Positions 1 to 10,221 of a stretch of 24,888 bases of DNA are shown one piece after another (position 1 is the first letter of the stretch; each line of letters begins with the position of its first letter). The position numbers and the translations under genes were made by a program. Below the pieces are notes generated by a model that saw only the letters and a list, made by a program, of their open reading frames with translations, had not been told where the DNA came from and ran no database searches. Where the stretch lies: NCBI GenBank assembly GCA_015852425.1, contig JAAAIG010000591.1, forward strand, positions 1-24,888. The letters run 5' to 3'. This DNA is from Gryganskiella cystojenkinii (Eukaryota; Mortierellomycota; Mortierellomycetes; Mortierellales; Mortierellaceae).

Positions 1-518
1 CCGATCAGGTTTGCGCAATAGTAGCAAGTTTGAGCTTCCACTCTGATAGTAGTCCCTTTATACTTTCAATACTCCCCCACGCAAGCAATCCCTTTTCCCT
101 TGTTCCAGCCGAGCCACCGAGATCCCCAACCTCTGTTCGTTACATCACCCTTGTGATAGACACATGCGTCTCCGAATTTCGCGCCAGCCGTGTTCTTGAA
201 CACGATACCTGACTTCCAATCTCGTTCTTGCTCTTGTTCTTGTTCTTGATCGATTCAAAAGCACGTGATCTGCATCTAAGCCACCGCCACTGAGATTACA
301 TTGTTCTCTTGGGTTCCTGCTTCCTTGCTGCTGTGTTGGACACCACTGTTGGGAACGGGAGTGTTGGGTGGACCTGACTGGTCGACAGCATACAGAGTTT
401 CGCGAGGGAGACCGACAGCTCTGACTTATTGAACGGGACTGCAAAAAGAACCAAGATCTCATCAATCTATAACATTCATCTCTCTTTCCTCCCACTACTC
501 TTTCACATCATACACATC
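1..518. other. Intergenic region and leader of the MYND gene
   Basis: No supported gene. The open frames here are short and lack family features. The last 90 bases before the start codon at 519 are rich in C and T (blocks such as ctctttcctcccactactct), as is common in fungal leaders. An end of an upstream gene could lie to the left, but I see none. Confidence 0.5.
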
Positions 519-2730
519 ATGGCTGACTCTGCCCCTGCCCCTGCCGTCGCTGTCGAGGACACCACCGTCGACAACGTCATTGCTGCCACCGAGGCCGTTT
601 CGATCGACGACAACACCGCCGTCGAGGAGCACGTCCACGGTCCCGATTGCAACCATGACCACTCCCACGAGCAGCCTGTCCAGAGAACCGACTATGACCT
701 TCTCGAGCTTCACGGTACCAAGGACAAGACCACCGACCCTTTGGTTAAGGTATTTTTTTATTTTATTTGGGAACGAGATCTACTCTTTCATTTGTCAAGA
801 TGATCAGGATCAGTTTTGGGGTTTCATCATCGGGATCGATCGACTAAATCTCTTTTTTTTTGGGACATCATCTCTCCAGAAATACTTTGATGCCAAGGAG
901 CTCTTTGCCAGTGCTATGGAGCGCTTGAACCAGATCCCCGAGGGCGCTGAGGCCGAGTTGATTGAGAAGCACAAGGACGAGATCATCGCTGTCACCCGCG
1001 ACCTCATGGCCGCCTTCCTTCTCGACGAGAAGGCCACGCAGATGAACCAGCGTATCCTCAAGCTTGCGGAGCAGTACGAGGCCTATGTCCAGACCTACAA
1101 CCCCGAGGGTACCTCGACCGCTACCGTCGATTCCGATGAGGAGGGTGCTGAGCAGCACACTACCATCTACACTCGCGACTCTGTCATCTTTGGTAAGTTA
1201 CTTTTCCACGGTCTCTGCAGAGGGTGAGGGAAGGAGAGAATTGAGTCTTTTTTTGGAACACATGAAGAACGTGGGACGTAATAGAGAGAGAATAGGAGGT
1301 CTGATTGAAGACTAATCCTTAGTGATGATCCTACACTCTCGGTGATCCGTTCATCCCTACGACTTCCGATCCGGATCTCTGTCCATGGAGCCATCCAGCG
1401 AAGTACCTTTTGTTCACTTTCAACTTTCGAAATAACGAAACCCAAAAAAAAGATGAGGGCTCTCTTTGGGATCACGCTTTTAATCTGGGAAAGTGAATGA
1501 GCCATTATTCTTTTGTTGGCGTATACTTTCGTGGGCAATTGGAACCTTTTTCTCCCATCAAAGTTTTGTTTGGGTCTTTGGCGAATTTTCGTTGGAGCAA
1601 AAAAAAAGGACCTGGGCGGCTCTCTTGGTTGTCCACACTCATCATTCAAAAAATCTCATGCTTGCCACCACACCTTCACCCCCTTTGTCAAGGGGGAAAC
1701 ACCATTGTCACACGAACTTTGTTTACCCTGGCTCTTTTGTTTCCCAACAAGGAATTTTGTTTTTGCTGATCCAACTCGTTTTTGTATCATGTTTTCGAAC
1801 CAATAGTCATCATGATCCTCTGGTGCGGCCAGCAGTGGGAGCACTGCGTTCAGACCCTTACCTTTGCCATCCAGGAGTTTACTCCCATCAAGGGTCGCAT
1901 GCTCGAGCTTCGCGCTTCCTGCCACATGGCTAGCCGCAACTTCAAGGTAGGCGAATGGATACCGCTTTTTTGGACATTGTCAGACACTTTTTTTTCACTT
2001 AAGCTCAAGGAGCCGTTTTGCTAACTATCATGCGTCTCCCCCCTTCCTCGATCGATTTCCCCAAACTCCATAGTCGTGCACTGAGGATTTGGAGGAGGCT
2101 TTGACCTGTGAGCCCGTCAACGTCGATGTTCACTCGACCCTCGCCAACGTTTACTACCTCATCCACCAGGCTCCCGATGCTCTTCACCACTTCAAGTCCT
2201 TTGTCGACGTCGCTCACCCTGATTCCCGCACGCTCCCCAACGCTTACTACGCCCTCGCTGTCTTGACCCTCCAGTCCGCTCCCACTGGTGCCACCAAGAA
2301 GAAGTCCAACCAGGCCCTTAAGCAGACGACATTGATCAAGGATTCCCAGGCTTACTACAAGAAGGCTCAGGAGGCCGACTTGCGTTTCAAGGAACTTTAT
2401 GGTGTCGAGATTGGATTCAACGATATCAAGAAGGCCGCATACACTGCCTTCCAGGCCCGTACTGCCACCCGTGCCGGTATGATTGCCTCGGATCCCATGC
2501 CTGCTTTGATCCAGGCCTCGGAACAGTTGAAGAAGGCATTCAAGAACCCTGGATTCTCTTCCTGCGCCAACTGTGGACGTGGTTACAACGTTGCCAACGA
2601 CAACCTTGAGGAGGGCGCCAAGGTCAAGCCCATGATCAAGTGTGCCAAGTGCAGCAAGGTCGTTTACTGCTCCAGACCTTGCCAGATCAACCACTGGAAC
2701 GCTACCCACAAGAACACCTGCAAGAAGTAG
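519..2730 (+). CDS. TPR-like protein with C-terminal MYND zinc finger
   Basis: Exons 519-749, 880-1192, 1807-1946 and 2074-2730 join in phase to 446 residues; all introns are GT-AG. The C-terminus holds a MYND-type zinc finger seen directly: C392, C395, C418, C421, C427, C431, H440 and C444, with the typical CAKCSKVVYCSRPCQINHW block. MYND fingers usually bind proline-rich partner proteins. The middle (about residues 80-330) is helical with TPR-like spacing (for example ANVYYLIHQAPDALHHFKSF), so a scaffold role is likely, but substrate and partners cannot be read from the sequence. No SET domain is present, so it is not a SMYD methyltransferase. Residues 38-50 form a small His/Asp patch (HVHGPDCNHDHSH) that could bind metal. 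Start chosen at the first ATG after a pyrimidine-rich leader. Intron 2 is long (614 nt); a missed small exon there is possible. The 3' end converges on the next gene. Confidence 0.82.
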
Positions 2731-2892
2731 ACGACGAATGTCTTGTCCTGATGAAATTTCAACCCCCCGATAATGTTTATAATCTTCAACTACCCTTGTT
2801 TTCTTTTGTTTTCTTTTCTTATACTTGTTTCACCAGTCATGTAGAACTTGTAGATCAAAATTTGATGACACCACCATAACCCAATATACTCA

Positions 2893-2898
2893 AATAAA
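2893..2898 (+). terminator. Poly(A) signal of the MYND gene
   Basis: AATAAA lies 163 nt after the stop codon at 2728-2730. It sits in an A/T-rich stretch between two convergent genes. Confidence 0.5.
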
Positions 2899-2942
2899 AA
2901 GAAGTGCTCTTCGTTTTTTTTTACTGAATCGTTCCACGATTT

Positions 2943-2948
2943 TTTATT
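2943..2948 (-). terminator. Poly(A) signal of the SCI1-like gene
   Basis: AATAAA on the minus strand, 27 nt beyond the stop codon at 2977-2975. A second AATAAA (2976-2971) overlaps the TAA stop itself. Both are candidates; the distal one leaves room for cleavage inside the 244 bp convergent intergenic region. Confidence 0.45.
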
Positions 2949-2974
2949 TGGCAGAATGATTTGACCTCGTTTTA

Positions 2975-4821
2975 TTACAGACCCTTTCCGGCAGCTTTGG
3001 ATTGTAAGAACAATTGTCTCAAGGCCTCGACTTTCTTCTGTTCCTCTTCCTTGTACGCGGCCTGCTTTGCCTGCAAAACGCTTCCAACCTGACCTGAGGA
3101 GGAACTGGCGCCTGAATAGGAAGGACCCTGTTGTGGAGGACCCGCGGGTGCACCGTACCGTCGATTCTCTCGAGTCTCCTTTCGACGTTTCTCTGCCGCG
3201 AGCATCGACTTGAAGTCGTCTCCACCGCCCAAAAGATCCTGCTCAGGTAATTCTACATCTGGGGATCGTTCCTGACGATGATAGGCTGTCTGGGCGCGAC
3301 GCTTCTCCAAGATGGCTTCCCGTCCTGTGGCCTTGGGGACCAGTTCCTCCATGATGACGTCCTTGGTCTTGCGGTAATCTTTTTGTTCCTTGCGATGCAT
3401 GCGACGCAAATGGTCATCCCGTTCCTCCTTCTCGGCGACTATATTTAAAAGGGGGAGGGGCGAGCAAGATGAACAAAGAGTAAGTGTTAAGTTACACGCA
3501 AATAAAAAAAAAAAGCTATAATAAATTAATGGGCTTGTTTCCAACGTTACCTTCATCAGCCGTTATGGTTCTCCTGGAAGATGATGATGGTGGAGGCATC
3601 GAGGGTCCCAGTGTCCTTCTAGGTGCCGGCGATGGTGATGATTCTTCCACACCGGATTTTCCTGTAAGTCGACTGACCTCATTTGCGAAGCGGACATTGG
3701 TCATAGTATCGATCGAGTCCTTGATCGAGTCGACCTTGTACTGATCATCTCTGTTGATCTTCTTGGCGAATCCCCACTGGTACTTTGTCGTCTCTCTGCT
3801 GGAGATCTGAGAGGATCGGATGCCCTTATAGTAGGATTCTATTAAAATGCGACGAGGGGAGGAGTGAGTGCGCATACTTGTTTTCTCCAATGAGAATATA
3901 ACGGCCAAAGAATATGGTCTCCTCCTTACCATCCAGATCGTAATCGTTCCAGGCGCGGACAAATTTCTTGAAGTATTTGCGGGTCTCGTCAGCAGTCAGC
4001 TCCTCAAAGTACTTTTTTTTCGATTTGCGAAGCCATAACCTGAACTCTGTAGATTTGGTGTAGTAGTCGTCCTCCGAGATCTCTGAAAAAAAAACGATGA
4101 TAGAACAAGGCGTAAGGTTTAAGAAAACGTCAGCATTGAACATTCACTATCGCATAAGCGCATAGGTGCATAAGCAACAAATAGTAATGCTAGCATACAA
4201 CGATATAAAAGACTCAAGACTCAGTCTCGCGATGTGCTTACTCTGGATCATGGATTTAGCCTTTTTGATCAGCTCATCTTCCTCCTCAGATTCACTACCG
4301 GCCTCACTGCCCGAATCCGATCCTGACATGTCACTGCCACCACTGAAATCGTCCTTACTGTTATCAGTGGGACTGTCACGTCTGCTGGATCGACTTGTGC
4401 TCTTGCCCTTGTCCTTGTCCTTGCTATCTTTTTCTTTTCCCTTGTCCCTTTTTCTATCTTTATCGTCCTCATCGCGTCTGGAGCTCGAGCTCTTTCTTGA
4501 GGAACGATTATCACGATCCCTACCGTCTCTGCTGTCGCGGTCACGGTGGTCGCGGTCACGAGCCCTGTCTGCAGTAGTAGTTGTTGAACTCCTTTCCCGA
4601 TCTCTTCTAGAAGACGAAGATGATGTTGACTTTTCTGACCGTTCTGACCGTTCAGGTTCGCCCTCGCGTGAGGACCTAGGGTGTCTGCTTGATGAGGACG
4701 ATGAATGACTATGGCGGTCATCGCGATCTCTGTCTCGATCAGACCGTTTGCTCGATGTCCTTTCGCTGTCCTCGGGCGTGCGGTCCCGCTTCCTGCTGCT
4801 GTTGTGGTCTCTTGACGACAT
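2975..4821 (-). CDS. SR-like nuclear protein with SCI1-type domain
   Basis: Minus-strand exons 4821-4242, 4082-3930, 3838-3551 and 3438-2975 give 494 residues in continuous phase. Residues 1-190 are an RS/RD/KD-rich low-complexity region like those of splicing-associated proteins, ending in an acidic patch (SEAGSESEEEDELIKKAK). Residues about 194-275 contain the only folded block: motifs DDYYTKSTEFRLWL, KKYFEELTADETRKYFKKF, VRAWND and YYKGIRSSQ. I recognise this as similar to the core of plant style cell-cycle inhibitor 1 (SCI1) and its little-studied eukaryotic relatives, which are nuclear. The C-terminal part is basic and coiled (EKEERDDHLRRMHRKEQKDY). The exon 2 donor at 3930/3929 was preferred over one at 3878/3877 because only the former keeps phase and brings the two halves of the domain together. 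A splicing-linked nuclear role is inference. Confidence 0.75.
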
Positions 4822-5833
4822 GGTTGGGGTTTTGAATAGATTGATTGTTTTGCATCAGCAGGAAATTGCAATTCAACACCACCTCCTCATGAGGGCACCT
4901 CTGGGGTGGCTGAGTCTATTTGGCAGTCCCTCTTCTAGGAAATTTGTGTGATGTGTGGAACGCGATCCATGCGCTCTCTTTCTGACGGACAGCAAGTCGG
5001 AACGCATACGCAGTTCTTGGGCACTCCTTCATCAACAACTTGTTGTCAATCCCTCGGTTTTGGTAATGATAGATCTCCCCCCCTGTCTTCAAACAAAAAA
5101 CACCCTTGCCCCACAGAATGGAAGTCAATCGGCTTGCAATTGCTTGGACCTCCTCCTTTCTTTTCTCTCCTCTGCGCTCCTTCAACCCCTATTCTTTGCT
5201 TATTTATTTCTCTCTGACCATCCAGTGGACCGAGGGTGGGTGTCCACGCGCCGAAGGACACAACGTTCGTTTGTTTTTATGTTGCTGTTGTTGTTGTGCC
5301 TGCACTGAAAGATCGCAGAGGTGTCTTTTTCTTCACCCCTGTCGCACAACTCCCTCCTTCACTCGTCGATTTTTTCACTCCACTCACTCCCCTTCGGCCA
5401 TTCCTGATATTTGCTATTTGCAAAGCCAGCTGACTTTTGGACGAAAGGGTGACTGATGCCATGGGGACAGGGTTTTCTGACCTTCCTTTTTTTTTTTTTC
5501 TTCTTTTACTTACTTGTCCTTTTAATTTTGTTCTTGTTCTTTCCTCTTTTCTTTCTTCCCTTGGCTGTCGTTGCTCGTCCTTCATTCGCCAGTCCAGTCC
5601 AGTCTTCTTCGTTAGTCTCAGTTTTTTTCCTTCCTTCCATCCACCCCTCTTCTTGCATCATTGGCAGCCCACCTCCCCAAGGCCCACATCCTCCTCACTC
5701 CCCCTCTCCACTTGTGCCCTTCACCTCCACTGCTTGCCAACACATCAAATCCTCTCCTCTTTGATCTCTCAACCTTTGGTACCGTTCTCATTCTCCTTCT
5801 ACACGTCTCACACCTAACGAACAATCCTGGAAC
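4822..5833. other. Divergent intergenic region, strongly pyrimidine-rich
   Basis: This 1 kb separates two divergent genes, so it should hold both promoters. From about 5440 to 5833 the plus strand is almost continuous C/T, including 15 T at 5487-5501, and probably forms the leader of the plus-strand gene. The several open frames read here are products of that composition (F/L/S/P-rich on plus, K/R-rich on minus) and I do not regard them as genes. Confidence 0.55.
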
Positions 5834-7508
5834 ATGGATATCAAGATTGTCTCCTCGATCACAAAACTCGCCAACTACATGCCCCTGGGTTCATATGTGA
5901 TCTACACGGCACTGTAAGCTTTTTCGATTCGTCTTCTACGATATCCCTTACTTTTAGTTCGCTTTAGTGTCTAACGGACATCGTTCAACGAATCAATTCC
6001 CCTATGCCCTTCTTTTACCAAGGCAGCGGATGATCACTCCTCCGTTGTCGTCACTACGCTTGCTCTTGTCACCCGATATTTTGTTTTTGATCACTTACTA
6101 CTCTCTCTCTCTCCTTCCTCTCTATTACCATAGAGAAACCTACTCTTTTTCCTTGGGTGCGACACCAGCGCCTGTGACAACGATTGTTCAGACACCAGTC
6201 ACGAATTATACCTGTCGTTTCGTTCCAGGCGCCGCATTCACGTACACCACCTGTAGCGCGGATCAGAGCGATGCCTTGGTCATCTCTTTAGCGATCGGGT
6301 TTTTCCTGGCCGTGTTTTTATCTTTTCTAAAGCAAGTACCTCCAGGGGGGACACCCCCATTGGCGCCCCCGGATGACGATAGTGATGACGAGCAAGAAGG
6401 AGGCAATGGCACGACGACGACAGCAGATCAAGGACAACAAACCACGACGACGAATAGTTCAACCCAAACCAGAACGATTAACGGCTCCTCAACCGCAACA
6501 CTTGTCCAACGCAAGAGCACGACGACCTCGACGGCGACAGCACTCATTAAAAACAAAAAGAAATCCAAACGACCCCCAAAACCAAGATACCGTTGGGGAG
6601 TCGTGTACGCAGAAGGCAACTATTATTACCTCGATTTCGGCGACTCTCACATTTGGGGTCATGCCGCGCTCTCGTTTGTCGCGTTTGGAACGCTTTCTTT
6701 GTTTTCAGCCTCGGTCAGTCAATGTTTGTTTCCAAGGGTCAAACCCTGGATCTTTGTGTTTACACAGATCATTCTGTTGGTGATTTGTTGTTTTATTGCC
6801 ATGTTTTGGATCGATGATCCCTCCTTGTCGATCGGGTTGATGGTCGTTCCTCAGACGGATACTGCCGCGACCCAGACCTCCTATGGATATGGTCCTCCAC
6901 CTTCGCCACCTCTGCTGCCAACAGGTGATACAACCGGTTCTGCTGTCGCCGATTCGGGTGGCGTTCCTGGCACAGCCGTTTCGACGTCTTCCACGACGAC
7001 CACGACGTACAACGCCGCGACCTCGACCTCTGTGCCCATGTCCCATTCCTCAAGTACTTCACCCAATATGACCATGTCTTTCTACCCAGAAGCTGGTGCG
7101 ACCTCGGCCGGGTTGGCGAATGTCGCGCTACAGAACACGGCATTGAATTCGATCTTGGGCAATACGGGCAATAATCTATCCCAGGGTGGGTTCTCTGTCG
7201 GCACTAATCGATCCATGACGAATTTAGGCGGTGGTATGTCTGGCGCAGGAATCGGTTCTGGGGCATCCGGCGCCGGGGAGGCGCTCGCATCCTCGAACAG
7301 AGTGGTGGGCGGTAGCGGCGGATTGGGCCAAGGCGTCGGAGGCGTCAGTCGGGTCAGTTTGCTTTCGAGACCTTCGTCGCAAGATCTGGATGAGAAAGCT
7401 GGAGAATATGTTGCGACATCGGACAGGGGTCTGGATGGATCGACAGAATGGGCGATGCATTCTGAGCAGGATGGTGCTGAGTCGTTCTCAGTCAGGGTGG
7501 AGAAGTAG
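5834..7508 (+). CDS. DMP/DUF679-like four-helix membrane protein
   Basis: Exons 5834-5913 and 6134-7508 give 484 residues. Four hydrophobic segments are visible: about 14-35, 74-92, 203-223 and 232-253. The arrangement and local motifs recall plant DMP (DUF679) proteins: a short N-terminus leading into NYMPLGSYVIYTAL, a loop with two Cys (C54, C67), RYRWGVVYAEG before helix 3, then HAALSFVAF and QCLFP, where plant members have HAVLS and a conserved C-F-P. Plant DMPs act in membrane remodelling, and DMP8/9 in gamete fusion. Differences are a roughly 80-residue Thr/Ser/Asp-rich cytosolic insertion between helices 2 and 3 and a roughly 230-residue low-complexity tail. The family call is from remembered pattern and not from a search. 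Start chosen because the first exon supplies the missing first helix. The gene converges on the Ies2-like gene. Confidence 0.68.
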
Positions 7509-7745
7509 ACCACTACCACCCCCTCCTCTTATTCCCTGTTGTTCGTCCACTCCAACCCCTCTTCCATCAAGTTTGTTGCTTATATACCAGTTAGATAGTC
7601 TCTCTCTCATTTACTCAAACAATTTTGTCCGCATATGATTTTTTTTTTGGTTTGTTTTGTTCTTTGTTAAAGTTCGATTATGGTAATATATCCTCCACTA
7701 GGTGCTACAGTATCTACAATGTTTGTGCTTGGGACCCTAAACTTT

Positions 7746-9935
7746 TTATGCTTCAGCCTCGACCACCTTCAGATGCTCCAGTCCACAAGCAACCTTATTG
7801 CTCTTGGTGCCTCGGTATTTCCAAGGCTGCGGACATTTAGCGACCTGACACGTGCCTCTTGGCGCTGGGTAAGTCGGCTCCTTCAACGGCACAATCGGCG
7901 TCTCCAGAACTTCAATAGATACAGGTCCCCTTCTCTCCGCAACAACAGCAGCAGCAGCACCATCAGGTCCCAACTTCAAAAGCTCTGATCGTGGCGTCAC
8001 CGCTGGAAGCGATTTCTGAATCCAAGCTGGGACATCCTCCAGAGACTCCTCGGGTATCGAAAGCGTCGTTCCCTCGGCATTGTACTGAATTCGGATATAA
8101 CTCGAGGGGGTCATGAATCGATTCGCACGCCTGTCGTTCGCATCGGTCTCGTTTGATTTCTTGTCATCACCACCGTCCTCGTCATCCTGAGCGCCTTTCT
8201 TGCGTTTACCGGCCTGCTTCTTCAAAAGACGGTTGATGGTCTCGAGTTTGTCCTGTTCGGCCCGTTGAGCAGACTGGTTTTTGCGACGACGGGTGATCTC
8301 GCTCCTCTTCAAGGCCATTTCCTCCTCGGTGTGAAGGCGTTTGCGAGAGGCGGCTAAGAGTTTGAGTTTTGACATTACAAAGGCCAACGTTAATTCACCT
8401 GCTCTTTACCAAAGCGAAGAAAATTACATCCGCATGATAGCGGCAATTTGATAAATAGTACTTACCAACTGGCAACTCAAAGAGCTCTAGAGAGACATCA
8501 TGGACATCCAGTTTCGACCGCTGACGCTTGGTAAGCTGACCACCGAAACCCATACCCATCTGAGGGTTCGAGAAATCGTCGTCACTAAACTCTTCCTCCT
8601 CATCATCGTCGTCCTGGCCCTCAATCTCCATCAGACTCTGATCGACTTTCTTGCCTTTTGCTGCCGCAGAAGCCTTGCTCGCTTGCTTGGGTGCGCTCGA
8701 AGGAACGACGGGTTTCGTGTTCTCGATATCGTCTTCATCCTCGTCTTCGTCGTCCTTCATATCGATATCATCGTCAACATCGACTTCTTCCTCGTCCTCA
8801 TCGTCGTCCTCTTCTTCTTCTTGATCCTCCTCGTCTTCATCTTCATCCTCATCCTCTTCATCCTCGTTCAGGCTGCGGTTATCCTCATCTTCGTCATCCT
8901 CCTCCATCATATCGACATCTTGGTCGTCGTCGCCGGTTCGACTGCTGCCGCGTTGTGAGGACGTGACAGAGTCCAGATCCATGTCCTTGCCGGTAGACCT
9001 TCCTCCGCGTTTCCTTGGTGACGCAGGTCGGGCGACCTCTTCCTCCTCTTCCTCCTCCTCTTCCTGTTCGTCTTCTTCGTCCTCTTCTTCCTCGTCGTCC
9101 TCTGAGCTCAGGGGTGTCGAGGCTAGTACAGTCGAGAAATTTGAAAAGAAAGATAAGCATAATTTTCCAACGAACCATGGCCGAGTCGGAATATATTTCC
9201 AACGAGATAATCCATGATCTTAGCTTCATTACCTCGCCGCTTGGATGCTGATGGCTTTGACTGAGAGGCCGCCGCAGTAGTAGTGGCACCTCTCCTTGCA
9301 GATGTACGGGGCGCGGGCGCAGGGACTGGAGCAGCTACTCCTCGTCGAGAAGAAGTGGTCGAGGGTTTGGGAGGTGGGACTTGATCTTCTTCGTCATCAT
9401 CGAATCCATCATCGTCTTCTTCGTCCTCCTCGTCCTCTTCTTCATCATCATTGAGATCATCCTCGTCTGGTTCTGTATAGTTCACGGCCGTTTTCCGTGT
9501 CCGACTTGAAGGAGGCTCCACAAACTGTGTCCGTCTGGTGTCCGTGGCCCTAGAACCACCACTGCGTGTGGAGGAAGAAGAGGTCGCAGGTTTGGCTGGC
9601 TGAGAGGGCTGCGAGCGAGAGGAGGACGATCGCGTTGGAGCTGGTGGTCGAGTAGCCTTGGAGGCTGCAGCGCTGGCTGCTGCTTGTCTGGTATTGCTGC
9701 TTCGTGAGGATGACGTGGTTGCGGCAGAGGTGTTCTTGGTAGAAGACGAGGATGAGCGACCACCACCACCACCACTGCCCTTGACGGGTCGATCACCATA
9801 GTCGTCCTCATCCTCGGAATCGTTCTCGTCATCGTTCTCACTAACGTCTTCCTGGTCTTCGTCCTCCTCTTCCTCGTCCTCGTCGTCATCATCGAAGGTG
9901 TATTGGGGCTGTTGTGCCGCTGCTCGTCGTGACAT
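7746..9935 (-). CDS. IES2: INO80 complex subunit, Ies2/INO80B family
   Basis: Minus-strand exons 9935-9233, 9122-8466 and 8398-7746 give 670 residues. Residues about 463-515 are the PAPA-1-like region: LLAASRKRLHTEEEMALKR, RRRKNQ and QDKLETINRLLKKQ. The C-terminus has a small zinc-finger-like motif (C637, C642, PWKYRG, C658) as in INO80B. Ies2 binds the Ino80 ATPase and stimulates nucleosome sliding in the nucleus. The first 450 residues are low-complexity: an acidic block near the N-terminus, a Ser/Ala/Thr/Arg-rich stretch, a second acidic block, and a third between about 235 and 350. Yeast and human proteins are, as I recall, about 320-360 residues, so this one is roughly doubled. The exon 3 acceptor at 8399 was chosen for its CAG and because it keeps phase; an alternative four bases upstream is out of phase. 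An RTRKTAVNY motif in exon 1 is also seen. Confidence 0.8.
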
Positions 9936-10221
9936 GATGTTTACGGGATGTGTTTGATGTAACGGGGAGGACTGTGTCTAGATTGAATACGTTCTTTGTT
10001 CCAGGGAAATTGTGATGTCGCAAACAAAATGCGATTGATGCCTGGAACGGATATTTATGAGAGAAATTAGCAGTCACAAAATGGATCAAGGTCCACGCGA
10101 AATTTTCACTAGGGGCCGACGAGTCGACAGATAGGTTAATGCAAAGCAAGATAGACAGATGGAAGAAATATGCAAAATGAGGTCTATATTGTATTGTGAT
10201 GCGAAAGATAAAAATAATAAT

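Noticed and set aside
1493..1933. Overlapping open frames in the long MYND intron
   Set aside because: Three frames are open over the same stretch, composition is low in structure, and the host gene splices cleanly across it.
4166..4708. Leu/Ser-rich plus-strand open frame
   Set aside because: Antisense of the RS/RD-rich exon of the SCI1-like gene.
8500..8958. Plus-strand open frame rich in Ile, Leu and Val that looks like a membrane protein
   Set aside because: It is the antisense of the Asp/Glu runs of the Ies2-like gene; the composition is a codon mirror effect.
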